The notes under the pieces: generated by a model
What the model was told of the DNA's origin: nothing
What the model saw: only the letters and a program-made list of their open reading frames with translations
The model's database searches: none
Shown: positions 49,940 through 59,960 of the stretch, piece by piece
Position numbering within the stretch: the first letter of the stretch is position 1
Layout: each line of letters begins with the position of its first letter
Program-made: the position numbers and the translations under genes
DNA from: Caldifarciminota bacterium
GTDB taxonomy: Bacteria; Hydrothermota; Hydrothermia; Hydrothermales; JAJRUZ01
Length of the DNA: 64,000 bases
Direction: 5' to 3'
Assembly (NCBI GenBank): GCA_024277525.1
Contig: JAJRUZ010000065.1
Coordinates: forward strand, 1 to 64,000

Positions 49940-51524
49940 TTTTAATTATCCAGTTTATTATTTTTCCTGCAAGAGGAGCAGCAATTTCTCCTCCCATTCC
50001 GCTGTTTTCAACAATCAGAACAAGGACATATTCCGGATCTTCATAAGGGAAAAAACAGGCAAAAAGAGCATGATCCTCTCCTTTCGGATTCTGGGCGGTA
50101 CCCGTTTTACCGCCTATACTTAAGTTCTTCACACCGGCTAATCTTCCGGTCCCTTTTTCGCCTTGCACTACCCTGAAAAGTGCCTTTTTCAAAATCTCCA
50201 CATTTTCTTTTTTAAAAGGCAATTCAAATTCTCCGCTTTCTTTCTCTTTTAAGATATGAGGTATCTTACATTTACCCGATAATGAAATTGCTCCGAAAAG
50301 AAGGGCTAACTCAACAGGAGTCATCAAAATTTCACCCTGACCTATTCCGAGATTCAAAACATTGCCTTCACCATATCCGTATTTTCCGTATTTTTTTTCG
50401 TAAAATTCTAAAGTCGGATAAAAACCTTTTTTTTCACCCGGCAAATCTATACCGGTTTTATCAAAGATATTCAGTTTTTTTAAAAATTCAAGATATCTTT
50501 TTAATCCTATTCTTTTTGAAATTTCATAAAAATAAACATCACAGGAAACTTCAACAGCTTTAAAGAAATTAACCCTACCGTGTCCCTCTTTTTTCCAGTC
50601 CTTAAATACTCTGTTTCCGAATTTATATTCTCCCTGACAGGATATAAACTCATTTGTGTCTATTACACCGAGTTCGAGACCTATCAAAGCGGTTATGACT
50701 TTAAATATACTTCCGGGCGGATATAAGCCCTGTGTAGCCCTGTTCAAAAGCGGATTTAAAGTGTCTTTCAGAATTTTGTTAAATTCCTCTTTTTCTCTTA
50801 TCCCTGTTAACAAATTTAAATCAAAGGAGGGTTTTGAATACAAGGCAACAACTTCTCCTGTCTTTGGTTTAAATACAACACATGCTCCTTTTTGATAAGG
50901 GGAAAAAATTGAATCAATAAATAAACCTAAAGCAAAATCAAGAGCAAGGGTTATGTCTTTTCCGTCTATCGGCTCAATAGGAGGTCTTGTTTCTTTATTA
51001 TATATTTTGCCTTTTGCATCAATTAAAAGAAATTTATATCCGTCTTTACCCTTTAATATGTTATCATAAAACTTTTCAATCCCTGATTTTCCTATTCTCT
51101 CAAGAGGGTCAAGACCTTTTTCAATCTCATTTTTTGAAGGAAGACCCGTGAATCCTATCGTTTGAGCATATATGTGTTTGTAAGGATAAAATCTGTAAGG
51201 AAAGACACGGACATTGAAAATTTTCGAAGAATCCGGGTCTTCAAGGAATCTCACAACATTCTCGAACGGAACATCCTCAAGATAAACTTTACCGTTTTTC
51301 AACAATCTGAATCCTGTCCTCCAGAAAGCAACTACTTTTCCCTTTCTGTCTAATATCCTTCCCCTTTTTGAAGGAATTCTCATTTTCTTTGTCCTTATCA
51401 TTATCGACTTTTCTTCATAAAACTCCCCCTTTAAAACCTGCATTTCAAAAATTTTTAAAATAAATGTAAAGGTTAAGAAATAGAAAATGAATTTTATAAA
51501 ATTCTTTGAAAGAATTTTTTCCAT
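49920..51524 (-). CDS. mrdA: Elongation-type class B penicillin-binding protein (PBP2)
   Basis: RGRILDRKGKVVA, YPPGSIFKVI (SxxK), SCDVYFY, GKTGTAQNP; next to mreBCD and rodA. Confidence 0.93.
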   Translation of the reverse strand: MEKILSKNFIKFIFYFLTFTFILKIFEMQVLKGEFYEEKSIMIRTKKMRIPSKRGRILDRKGKVVAFWRTGFRLLKNGKVYLEDVPFENVVRFLEDPDSSKIFNVRVFPYRFYPYKHIYAQTIGFTGLPSKNEIEKGLDPLERIGKSGIEKFYDNILKGKDGYKFLLIDAKGKIYNKETRPPIEPIDGKDITLALDFALGLFIDSIFSPYQKGACVVFKPKTGEVVALYSKPSFDLNLLTGIREKEEFNKILKDTLNPLLNRATQGLYPPGSIFKVITALIGLELGVIDTNEFISCQGEYKFGNRVFKDWKKEGHGRVNFFKAVEVSCDVYFYEISKRIGLKRYLEFLKKLNIFDKTGIDLPGEKKGFYPTLEFYEKKYGKYGYGEGNVLNLGIGQGEILMTPVELALLFGAISLSGKCKIPHILKEKESGEFELPFKKENVEILKKALFRVVQGEKGTGRLAGVKNLSIGGKTGTAQNPKGEDHALFACFFPYEDPEYVLVLIVENSGMGGEIAAPLAGKIINWIIKNEKKEI

Positions 51525-51895
51525 GGTATAATATCAATTATAAAAAAAATTAAGAAAGAAAAAAGAAAAACAATAAAATTTCTTTGAATTAGAAGAGGAA
51601 TGAATAAGAAAAGGTCCCGAAAGAATTTAATGAAAATTAAAGAAAAGTTTATCCTGCTTTTTAAGTAAAAATAGACCCAATAAATGAAAAGGTATAAAAA
51701 AGTCAAAGGTAATTTATAAAAATAATCATTAAAGATACCGAAGACAAAAAGGTATAAAAAATTTGAAATTTTAACATCGTTTAAAATTAATAAAAATATA
51801 ATAATCAGAGGAACATCTATTACAAGATTCGGAAAAAATATCCTTATAACAGGAAGGATAAAAAAGGTATTTATTAAAAAAATTATGAATTTCAT
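51494..51895 (-). CDS. mreD: MreD-like rod-shape protein
   Basis: Small multi-TM protein between mreC and mrdA. Confidence 0.75.
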   Translation of the reverse strand: MKFIIFLINTFFILPVIRIFFPNLVIDVPLIIIFLLILNDVKISNFLYLFVFGIFNDYFYKLPLTFLYLFIYWVYFYLKSRINFSLIFIKFFRDLFLFIPLLIQRNFIVFLFSFLIFFIIDIIPWKKFFQRIL

Positions 51896-52557
51896 TCAGG
51901 CACCGGAGGAACCGAGAAATAGAATGTGTATTCGGAGGGTCTCCATAAAGGAGTGACATAAACGGTATAAAATATATCTCCTTTCTTTTTATAAAAAGTA
52001 TCTACAACAAAAGCGGGAATTCCCTTTGGGAAATTTTCTGTAAGTCCTGAAGTAAAAAGTGTGTCTCCCTTTTTAATTTTCGCCCATGAGGGATAGAAGT
52101 AAATCTCTCCTTTCAAATCTCCTGTTCCTTGATAAAGGGATAATACTTTATTTTTGGAGATAAGGGAGCATTTAAAATCCGGACTGAAGATTGTTCTTAC
52201 TCTCAAAATATTTCCTGTTTTTTCTATGATCTTACCCACGAGTGCTCCTTTTGAGACAACTACATCCCCTTTTTCCCCTTCTCCTTTCAGAATAATTAAT
52301 TCCGGACAGGGAAAATTACTGTAATAAACCGGATATAAGACATATAGGGGAATTTTTTCTTTTAAATAAAAAAAACTCTTTATTTTTTCTTCTGTTCTTT
52401 TTCTGAAATAAAAAAAAGAATTTATTTCTTCATACAAATAGTAATAAGGATAAAAAATATAAGCATCTATAAGTTTATTGAAATTTCTGTGAACTTTATT
52501 GTTAAAAAGAAAAAGAGAAATTAGAATAAGTATAAACGGAGAGTGATTTTTAATCAA
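51892..52557 (-). CDS. mreC: Rod-shape-determining protein MreC
   Basis: TM then coiled region then VVSKGALVGKIIEKTGNILRVRTIFSPDFKCSLIS and KKGDTLFTSGLTENFPKGIPAFVVD. Confidence 0.88.
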   Translation of the reverse strand: MIKNHSPFILILISLFLFNNKVHRNFNKLIDAYIFYPYYYLYEEINSFFYFRKRTEEKIKSFFYLKEKIPLYVLYPVYYSNFPCPELIILKGEGEKGDVVVSKGALVGKIIEKTGNILRVRTIFSPDFKCSLISKNKVLSLYQGTGDLKGEIYFYPSWAKIKKGDTLFTSGLTENFPKGIPAFVVDTFYKKKGDIFYTVYVTPLWRPSEYTFYFSVPPVPE

Positions 52558-53605
52558 AAGTTTTCTTTCTCTCTCTCAATAAAACTTTTTCATAGTTTTC
52601 GATATTATCAAGGATTTTTCCTGCACCCCTTGCGACACATGTTCTCGGATCCTCTGCAATTCTCACAGGAAGACCTGTTGCTTCTTGAATGAGAATATCA
52701 AGATTTTTCAATAAAGCACCACCACCTGTTAGATATATACCTCTATCAATTATATCGGAAGAGAGTTCAGGAGGGGTTTTATCAAGTGCCTTCCTTGTAG
52801 CATCTAAGATTTGGGATAGAGGTTCGCGTAATGCGTCTCTTACTTCATTTGAAGTAATTTTTAATGTCCTGGGAACACCTCTTACCATATCCCTCCCCCT
52901 TATCTCCATTTCTTTTTCTTCACCTATTGCAACGCAATTTCCGATTTCAATTTTTATCCTTTCCGCAGTTTGCATTCCGATTAAAACATTATATTTCCTT
53001 TTTACATACTCAACGATTGCTTCATCCATCTCATCTCCTGCTGTCCTTATTGATATATTGGAGACAATTCCGTTTAAAGCAATAACTGCAATTTCCGTTG
53101 TACCACCTCCTATGTCAATTACCATATTTCCAATTGGCTCGGAGATAGGAAGTCCTATTCCCACCGCAGCAGCAATAGGTTCGGAAACAAGATGAACTTC
53201 CCTTGCACCCGCCTGAATAGCAGAGTCTTTGACTGCCCTCATCTCAACCTCGGTTATTCCGGATGGAACACATATTAATACCTTTGGATGTAAAAATAAT
53301 GTTTTTTTTGTTACTTTTGTTAAGAAATAATGTAACATCTCCTGAACAAGAGCAAAATCAGCAATGACCCCGTCTTTCATGGGTCTTCTTGCCAGAATTT
53401 CGGAGGGTGTTTTCCCGAGCATTTTCTTCGCCTCATCACCCACTGCTATTACTTTGCCCGTTTCTTTATCTATTGCAACAACAGACGGTTCATCAAGAAC
53501 GATTCCCCTTTCTTTGAGGTATACAAGAGTTGTTGCTGTTCCCAAATCAACTGCTACTTCGTTTCCCAGAAAAAAGTTAAAAAATTTAAAAAAATTAAAT
53601 TTCAC
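52550..53605 (-). CDS. mreB: Rod-shape-determining protein MreB
   Basis: VAVDLGTATTLVYLKERGIVLDEPSVVAID, IDIGGGTTEIAVIAL, YLTGGGALLKNLD. Confidence 0.98.
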   Translation of the reverse strand: MKFNFFKFFNFFLGNEVAVDLGTATTLVYLKERGIVLDEPSVVAIDKETGKVIAVGDEAKKMLGKTPSEILARRPMKDGVIADFALVQEMLHYFLTKVTKKTLFLHPKVLICVPSGITEVEMRAVKDSAIQAGAREVHLVSEPIAAAVGIGLPISEPIGNMVIDIGGGTTEIAVIALNGIVSNISIRTAGDEMDEAIVEYVKRKYNVLIGMQTAERIKIEIGNCVAIGEEKEMEIRGRDMVRGVPRTLKITSNEVRDALREPLSQILDATRKALDKTPPELSSDIIDRGIYLTGGGALLKNLDILIQEATGLPVRIAEDPRTCVARGAGKILDNIENYEKVLLRERKKTFD

Positions 53606-53610
53606 AATTT

Positions 53611-53808
53611 CTAATAATTTTTTCCGAATTTTTCTCTTAAAATTGTTTTCACCCTTGCAATGTCCCTTTTAACTTTTCTTATTTCCATTGGGTTTTCAAG
53701 ACTACCCAGAACCTTCTTTGTTCTTAACTCAAAAAGTTTTTCTTTTAATTCTTTTAATATTCTTAAAAGTTCTTCTTGGTCGAGCTCTCTGAGTTCGGAT
53801 GCTTTCAT
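53611..53808 (-). CDS. rpmC: 50S ribosomal protein L29
   Basis: [58 protein letters not shown]. Confidence 0.96.
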   Translation of the reverse strand: MKASELRELDQEELLRILKELKEKLFELRTKKVLGSLENPMEIRKVKRDIARVKTILREKFGKNY

Positions 53809-54224
53809 ACACCTCCCTCCTTATAACTTACAAATCTTGTCTTTATAGGCAATTTATGGGAAGCAAGACGGAATGCCTCTCTGGCATCCTCTTCAGATAC
53901 ACCCGCAAGTTCAAACATAATTCTTCCCCTTTTAACAACAGCAACATAGTGGTCCACATTTCCCTTACCCTTTCCCATTCTTGTTTCCGCAGGTTTCTTT
54001 GTTACCGGTTTATCAGGAAAAATCCTTATCCATAATTTACCACCCTTTTTAAGATACCTTCCTATTGCAAGTCTAACCGCTTCAATCTGATTTGCAGTAA
54101 TCCAGGCGGATTCAAGGGCTTTTAGTCCATACTCTCCGAAAGCAAGATGTGAACCTGCCAGTGCTTTACCTTTTCTTCTCCCCCTGTGTTGTTTTCTGAA
54201 TTTCATTCTCTTTGGTTGAAGCAT
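53805..54224 (-). CDS. rplP: 50S ribosomal protein L16
   Basis: [46 protein letters not shown]. Confidence 0.98.
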   Translation of the reverse strand: MLQPKRMKFRKQHRGRRKGKALAGSHLAFGEYGLKALESAWITANQIEAVRLAIGRYLKKGGKLWIRIFPDKPVTKKPAETRMGKGKGNVDHYVAVVKRGRIMFELAGVSEEDAREAFRLASHKLPIKTRFVSYKEGGV

Positions 54225-54226
54225 GA

Positions 54227-54883
54227 TTAAACCTCCTCTTCAGCCGGTTTTTCAAGGAACTCTCCTTTATAAATCCATACCTTAACTCCTATGGTTCCGT
54301 ATCTTGTAAAAGCAGTAGCAAATCCGTAATCAATATCCGCCCTTATGGTTTGAAGGGGAACCCTTCCCTGCATGTAGCCTTCTTTTCTTGCAATTTCTGC
54401 TCCTGCGAGACGCCCTTTACACTGGACCTTTATTCCTTTTGCTCCCATTCTCATCGCTTGTGAAACAGCCCTTTTCATGGCTCTTCTGTGAGAAACCTGT
54501 TGTTCAATCCTCCTTGCAATTGCACTTGCTACCAATTGTGCATCAAGTTCCGGCACCCTTATCTCTTGAACATGGATTGTTATATTTTCATTATTTAAGA
54601 GTTTTGCGAGTTCCTTTTTTACAAGTTCAATCTCTTTCCCTTTCTGTCCTATCACCATACCCGGAGAAGCAGTATGAATGGTAACGGTTATCTGTTCACC
54701 TGCCCTGTCAATAACTATATCAGAAACCCTGGCATCCCTGTATCTGGCATAGAGATATTCCCTTATTTTTAAATCCTCATGTAAATACTTAACATACTCC
54801 CCTTTCCTGTCCGCAAACCAGTGTGCTTTCCAATCTTTATATACACCGAGTCTGAAACCGTAAGGATGAACCTTCTGTCCCAT
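54227..54883 (-). CDS. rpsC: 30S ribosomal protein S3
   Basis: [41 protein letters not shown]. Confidence 0.98.
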   Translation of the reverse strand: MGQKVHPYGFRLGVYKDWKAHWFADRKGEYVKYLHEDLKIREYLYARYRDARVSDIVIDRAGEQITVTIHTASPGMVIGQKGKEIELVKKELAKLLNNENITIHVQEIRVPELDAQLVASAIARRIEQQVSHRRAMKRAVSQAMRMGAKGIKVQCKGRLAGAEIARKEGYMQGRVPLQTIRADIDYGFATAFTRYGTIGVKVWIYKGEFLEKPAEEEV

Positions 54884-55233
54884 TATTTTACCTCCTCAAC
54901 AATAACTGTAAAATGGGCTGTATGCCTTTTAATAATTGCCGGAATTCCCCTGAAACCCGGTCTTAAGATTCTCCAATAGGGTCCTCTGTCAACTTTACAA
55001 ACTTTTATTCTTAACCTTTCATAATCAATATCCTCAAATTTAATCCCGTTTTTTACAGCCCAAGAATTGCATGCGGATTTTATCACCTTATACAAAAGTT
55101 TTGCGGGTTTCTGAGGGAGAAAATAAAGCATATCAAGTGCTTCTTTGGCATTTTTCCCTCTTACCAGGTCACATACCCTTTTTGCTTTTTTAACCGATGT
55201 TCTTAAATATTTAATTTTTGCAACTCCTTCCAT
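54883..55233 (-). CDS. rplV: 50S ribosomal protein L22
   Basis: LRTSVKKAKRVCDLVRGKNAKEALDML, gene order. Confidence 0.96.
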   Translation of the reverse strand: MEGVAKIKYLRTSVKKAKRVCDLVRGKNAKEALDMLYFLPQKPAKLLYKVIKSACNSWAVKNGIKFEDIDYERLRIKVCKVDRGPYWRILRPGFRGIPAIIKRHTAHFTVIVEEVK

Positions 55234-55517
55234 TATTTTTTCATTCCCTCCTTTGCTTTTTGTCCCTTATGTCCTCTGAAGGTTCTTGTGGGAGCAAATT
55301 CGCCGAGTTTATGCCCTACCATAAGTTCTGTTATATATACAGGTATAAACTTTTTACCGTTATGCACAGCTATTGTTAAACCGACCATTTCAGGAATTAT
55401 TGTACTTCTCCTTGAATATGTTTTTATAGGGGTTTTATCATCTGTTTGTTTTGCTTTTAAAACCCTTTTCAATAATTTCGGGTCAACATAAACACCTTTC
55501 TTTTTTGACCTGGGCAT
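55233..55517 (-). CDS. rpsS: 30S ribosomal protein S19
   Basis: [57 protein letters not shown]. Confidence 0.98.
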   Translation of the reverse strand: MPRSKKKGVYVDPKLLKRVLKAKQTDDKTPIKTYSRRSTIIPEMVGLTIAVHNGKKFIPVYITELMVGHKLGEFAPTRTFRGHKGQKAKEGMKK

Positions 55518-55519
55518 GT

Positions 55520-56356
55520 TTATTTTCTCCTTTTGATTATGAATCTATTTGAGGGTTTCCTGGGATTTCTTGTTTTTTTACCTTTTGCAATTTTACCCCA
55601 GGGTGTCTTTGGGATTTTACCTTTCGTTCTCCCTTCACCGCCTCCATGAGGATGGTCAACAGGATTCATTGCAGTCCCTCTTACATGCGGTTTTCTTCCG
55701 AGCCATCTTGTCCTTCCTGCTTTCCCGATTACAATATTCTCATTGTCAATATTTGAAACCCTGCCTATTGTGGCAAGACATTTTACATTTATAAGTCTTA
55801 CTTCACCCGATGGTAATTGAACATGTGCATATTTTCCCTCTTTTGCAAGAATAACAGCTGCGGTACCGGCTGCTCTCACAAGCTGTCCCCCTCTTCCGGG
55901 TACAAGTTCTATATTATGAATCTCCATACCTTCGGGAATTTCCGCGAGCGGTAAAGTGTTTCCTACTTTCAAAGGAGAACCGGGTCCTGATACGATCTCA
56001 TCACCCACTTTTAATCCCTCGGGTGCAATTATATATCTTTTTTCACCGTCTTTGTAAACAAGAAGGGCTATTCTCGCTGTCCTGTTAGGGTCATACTCTA
56101 TGCTCAATACCTTTGCAGGTACTCCGAATTTTTCCCTTCTGAAATCAATAATTCTATATAATCTTTTATGTCCGCCTCCCCTGAATCTTACGGTTGTTCT
56201 CCCTTGATTGTTTCTTCCACCGGTTTTTTTCAAAGGCTCTGTTAAACTCTTTTCCGGCTCTGTTTTTGTAATTTCATCAAAAGTAAAACCCGTCATAAAT
56301 CTTCTTGAAGGAGTAACCGGTCTGTATTTTTTAATTCCCATTCCTTTTCCTCCCAA
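55520..56356 (-). CDS. rplB: 50S ribosomal protein L2
   Basis: [45 protein letters not shown]. Confidence 0.98.
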   Translation of the reverse strand: MGGKGMGIKKYRPVTPSRRFMTGFTFDEITKTEPEKSLTEPLKKTGGRNNQGRTTVRFRGGGHKRLYRIIDFRREKFGVPAKVLSIEYDPNRTARIALLVYKDGEKRYIIAPEGLKVGDEIVSGPGSPLKVGNTLPLAEIPEGMEIHNIELVPGRGGQLVRAAGTAAVILAKEGKYAHVQLPSGEVRLINVKCLATIGRVSNIDNENIVIGKAGRTRWLGRKPHVRGTAMNPVDHPHGGGEGRTKGKIPKTPWGKIAKGKKTRNPRKPSNRFIIKRRK

Positions 56357-56658
56357 ACCCCTTCATAAAGAGGAATTGATTCACCTTCTTTCAATTTAAC
56401 ATATGCTTTTTTCCAAGAGGAAGTTCTACCGTAAAGGCGATGTCTTAATCTTCTGGGTTTGGGCTTTACATTGAGAGTTCTCACCTTTTCAACTTTTACT
56501 TTATATAAAGTTTCTATTGCCCATTTTATTTCCTTTTTATTCGCATCTTTTGCAACCCTGAAAATATACTGATTGTATTTTCCCCTCAAAAAGGATGCCT
56601 TTTCTGTTATAACCGGAGCAATCACTATATCATAAGGTGATTTATTCAATGTTATCAC
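56293..56658 (-). CDS. rplW: 50S ribosomal protein L23
   Basis: [60 protein letters not shown]. Confidence 0.96.
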   Translation of the reverse strand: MITLNKSPYDIVIAPVITEKASFLRGKYNQYIFRVAKDANKKEIKWAIETLYKVKVEKVRTLNVKPKPRRLRHRLYGRTSSWKKAYVKLKEGESIPLYEGVWEEKEWELKNTDRLLLQEDL

Positions 56659-57280
56659 CTCCCCTTATTTTTAAAAACTCCTCAAAACCTTTTGAGGAAA
56701 AGAGGATATAATGGGAATTCAATACCTGATAGGCATTTACATCAACTGCTCTTGTATAAAAAATCTTTTCAAGATTTCGGAATGCAAGAAATTTATCCCT
56801 CTCGTTATCAGCAAACAGGAGTAAAACTTTTTCACCGTTAAGACCGAGGTTTGAAAGAACTTTTTTACCTTCTTTTGCCCTGGGTTCTATATTTTCTATG
56901 CCTTCCAGTATTTTAATTCTGCTCTCTTTTGCCCTGTCACTTAAAGCACAGAAGAGTGCTTTAAGTTTTGCTTTATAAGGCATTTTTATTGAAAAATCCC
57001 TTGGTTTCGGACCGAAAATAACACCGCCTCCCCTCCAAATCGGGGACCTTATGGAACCGTGTCTTGCCCTCCCTAATCCTTTCTGTCTCCAAGGTTTTCT
57101 GCCTCCGCCTCTTACTTCTCCCCTGGTCTTTGTGCTTGCGGTTCCTCTCCTCTCTCTTGATAAATAATATTTAACAGCGAGCCAGAGGAGATGGACATTG
57201 GGTTTTAACCCGAAAATTTTTTCGGGTAATTTCCTTTCTCCTACTTCATTACCGTTTATATCGAAAATTTTTGCCTTCAT
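56642..57280 (-). CDS. rplD: 50S ribosomal protein L4
   Basis: [52 protein letters not shown]. Confidence 0.98.
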   Translation of the reverse strand: MKAKIFDINGNEVGERKLPEKIFGLKPNVHLLWLAVKYYLSRERRGTASTKTRGEVRGGGRKPWRQKGLGRARHGSIRSPIWRGGGVIFGPKPRDFSIKMPYKAKLKALFCALSDRAKESRIKILEGIENIEPRAKEGKKVLSNLGLNGEKVLLLFADNERDKFLAFRNLEKIFYTRAVDVNAYQVLNSHYILFSSKGFEEFLKIRGGDNIE

Positions 57281-57930
57281 TTGACTTTCACTTCATATCT
57301 TTTAGCACTTCTCACAACAACGACTCCTCCTTTGGGACCCGGAACAGAACCCTTAACACCGATGATTTTATTTTCCGGATCTACATAAATAACGGTAAGA
57401 TTAATTACTGTCTCTTTTTCATTTCCGTAATGACCCGCCATCTTTTTTCCCTTCCATACCCTTCCGGGATCGGTAGTCTGTCCGATGGAACCCGGTCTCC
57501 TGTGGGACATTGAACCGTGAGAATCCGGACCTCCGCCAAAATCCCACCTCTTCATTACACCCGCAAATCCCCTTCCTTTTGTATAACCGGAAACATCTAT
57601 TTTTTCTCCGATTTGAAAAATATCCGGCTTAATTTCTTCACCGATTTTAAAAATCTGGGGATCAAACTCACCCCTCACTTCCTTTATAACCTCGGCAGGA
57701 TAATAATCTCTTTCTCCGAATACTTTTTGAAATTCACCTAAGAGGGGTTTTTTAATCTTGTTTTTTTTCTTTTTTCCCATGCAGAGTTTAAGAGCAGAAT
57801 AACCGTCTTTTTCCTTTGTTCTATGGGCAAGTACATATACATTATCCACGAGTAAAAGTGTGCAAGCACATATCTCATCCTGATAGGGGATCTGCGTCAT
57901 ACCGATTTTTTTAGCAAGTAATGCTTTCAT
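57277..57930 (-). CDS. rplC: 50S ribosomal protein L3
   Basis: [66 protein letters not shown]. Confidence 0.98.
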   Translation of the reverse strand: MKALLAKKIGMTQIPYQDEICACTLLLVDNVYVLAHRTKEKDGYSALKLCMGKKKKNKIKKPLLGEFQKVFGERDYYPAEVIKEVRGEFDPQIFKIGEEIKPDIFQIGEKIDVSGYTKGRGFAGVMKRWDFGGGPDSHGSMSHRRPGSIGQTTDPGRVWKGKKMAGHYGNEKETVINLTVIYVDPENKIIGVKGSVPGPKGGVVVVRSAKRYEVKVK

Positions 57931-58250
57931 TTCTCCACACTGACTTCAATTTTCACATCAACTCCCGCGGGCAGGTCCAATTTTGAAAGTTTTTCAACAG
58001 TTTCTTGAGTCGGATTTATAATTTCAATCAACCTCTTATGAATTGAATACCAGAATTGTTCCCTTGACCTTTTATGGACATGAGGACTTCTTATAACACT
58101 TATCAATGTCCTTTTTGTAGGTAAAGGAATAGGACCTCTTACATCCGCTCCTGTCCCTCTTGCAGTTAATGCAATCCTTTTTGCGGATTTTTCCACAAGT
58201 CTCGGATCATAACCCTTGAGTTTTATTCTTATTTTTTCTGTAAGAGGCAT
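57927..58250 (-). CDS. rpsJ: 30S ribosomal protein S10
   Basis: [60 protein letters not shown]. Confidence 0.98.
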   Translation of the reverse strand: MPLTEKIRIKLKGYDPRLVEKSAKRIALTARGTGADVRGPIPLPTKRTLISVIRSPHVHKRSREQFWYSIHKRLIEIINPTQETVEKLSKLDLPAGVDVKIEVSVEK

Positions 58251-58251
58251 C

Positions 58252-58653
58252 TTAATTTTTGAGTGTATTTAAAAGGATTTCAACCATGGGCATTTCAGGG
58301 GATCTCGGATTCGGTATCACTTTCCTTGCAACAGGATCAACTATTAAATCAAGTTGTTCAAGAATGATTTGACCGAGAAGCGGCTGGGAATCTGGTGGTT
58401 CGGCAAGCACATCAAATTCTCCTGCCCTCCCGCAAATTTCCACCGTCACCACTCCATATACGGATTTTATTTCTGTTTTATTATTAGCATATCTTACTAC
58501 AACTTCCCTCATCTTTTTCAGCCCTAATTCTTTCACAATATTCTCCGGCAATACAAGCATAGTAGCACCGGTATCAATCACTGCTTCCAACTCAACTGTC
58601 TTCTCCGGCTCAAAAAGGTTTTTAACCTTTATTTTTTCGGTTATTTTTCCCAT
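58252..58653 (-). CDS. Clan AA (retropepsin-like) aspartic protease
   Basis: VELEAVIDTGATMLVLPENIVKELGL (DTGAT active-site motif) ... PLLGQIILEQLDLIVDP. Confidence 0.85.
   Translation of the reverse strand: MGKITEKIKVKNLFEPEKTVELEAVIDTGATMLVLPENIVKELGLKKMREVVVRYANNKTEIKSVYGVVTVEICGRAGEFDVLAEPPDSQPLLGQIILEQLDLIVDPVARKVIPNPRSPEMPMVEILLNTLKN
58275..58285 (-). promoter_or_regulatory. T-arm-like leader element (GG-TTGAAAT-CC) upstream of rpsJ, inside the 3' end of the protease ORF
   Basis: 24 nt before the rpsJ ATG; no Shine-Dalgarno in between. Confidence 0.45.
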
Positions 58654-58659
58654 CAGAAA

Positions 58660-59874
58660 TCATTCAATAATTTCTGTTACAACACCTGCTCCGACAGTTC
58701 TTCCTCCTTCACGGATAGCAAATCTTAACTCCTTCTCAAGAGCAACAGGATACATAAGTTCCACTTCAAGATTAACATGGTCACCGGGCATCACCATCTC
58801 CCTTCCTTCAGGAAGTTTTATTGTACCTGTTACATCCGTTGTTCTGAAATAAAACTGAGGTTTATATCCGGAGAAGAAAGGAGTATGTCTTCCGCCTTCC
58901 TCCTTTGTTAAGACATAAACTTCTGCTTTAAATTTTGTGTGAGGGGTTATAGAACCGGGTTTTGCCAAAACCATTCCCCTTTCAACCTCATCTTTTCCTA
59001 TTCCTCTTAAAAGGATTCCTACATTATCTCCTGCCCTTGCCTCATCAAGAATTTTTCTGAACATCTCAATTGATGTCGCAACCGTTTTCCTTGTAGGACC
59101 GAATCCTACAATTTCAACCTCTTCTCCGGGCTTCAAAACTCCCCTCTCTACCCTTCCCGTTACAACGGTTCCACGACCCGTAATTGAGAAAATATCCTCA
59201 ATTGCCATTAAGAAAGGCTTATCAATTTCCCTAACAGGGTCAGGGATATAATTATCCATTGCATCAAGAAGATTCCATATTGAGGAACAATGCTCACATT
59301 CCCTTTTTCCGCATCCGCATTTGAGGGCATTAAGGGCACTTCCCCTTACTACGGGAACATCATTACCGGGAAACTCATACTTGGTTAATAATTCTCTCAC
59401 TTCCTCTTCAACCAAATCCACAATCTCCGGATCATCAACCGCATCGGTCTTGTTCACATAAACAACAATATAAGGCACATTAACCTGTCTTGCAAGAAGC
59501 ACATGCTCTCTTGTCTGAGGCATCACAGAATCAACCGCTGAAACAACAAGAATTGAACCGTCCATCTGAGCAGCACCCGTAATCATATTCTTGATGTAAT
59601 CGTGGTGTCCGGGACAGTCAATATGCGCATAATGCCTTTTTTCTGTCTCGTATTCAACATGTGCAAGGTTAACAGTTAAAATTTTTGTTTCATCCCTTCT
59701 GAACAATTTGACATCTGCCTTTGCAACCTGTTCATAATCCTGTTCTTCCGCGAGTCCGTGCTTGGCAAGAACCTTTGTAATTGCAGCAGTGAGCGTTGTC
59801 TTACCATGGTCAATATGACCGATGGTTCCTACATTTACATGCGGTTTTTTCCTTTCAAACTTGGGTTTACTCAT
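58660..59874 (-). CDS. tuf: Elongation factor Tu
   Basis: [52 protein letters not shown]. Confidence 0.98.
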   Translation of the reverse strand: MSKPKFERKKPHVNVGTIGHIDHGKTTLTAAITKVLAKHGLAEEQDYEQVAKADVKLFRRDETKILTVNLAHVEYETEKRHYAHIDCPGHHDYIKNMITGAAQMDGSILVVSAVDSVMPQTREHVLLARQVNVPYIVVYVNKTDAVDDPEIVDLVEEEVRELLTKYEFPGNDVPVVRGSALNALKCGCGKRECEHCSSIWNLLDAMDNYIPDPVREIDKPFLMAIEDIFSITGRGTVVTGRVERGVLKPGEEVEIVGFGPTRKTVATSIEMFRKILDEARAGDNVGILLRGIGKDEVERGMVLAKPGSITPHTKFKAEVYVLTKEEGGRHTPFFSGYKPQFYFRTTDVTGTIKLPEGREMVMPGDHVNLEVELMYPVALEKELRFAIREGGRTVGAGVVTEIIE

Positions 59875-59898
59875 TTTTAATTTTCATTTTTTAAAAGG

Positions 59899-59909
59899 GG
59901 GTTTGAACC
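59899..59909 (-). promoter_or_regulatory. T-arm-like leader element GG-TTCAAAC-CC upstream of tuf
   Basis: Minus strand TTGGGTTCAAACCCCCTTTTAAAA, 24 nt before ATG; TATAAT about 35 nt upstream. Confidence 0.65.
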
Positions 59910-59960
59910 CAACGCGTAAACTTCCCTCTCCCCTTTCTGGGGGTATTATAAAAATATATT

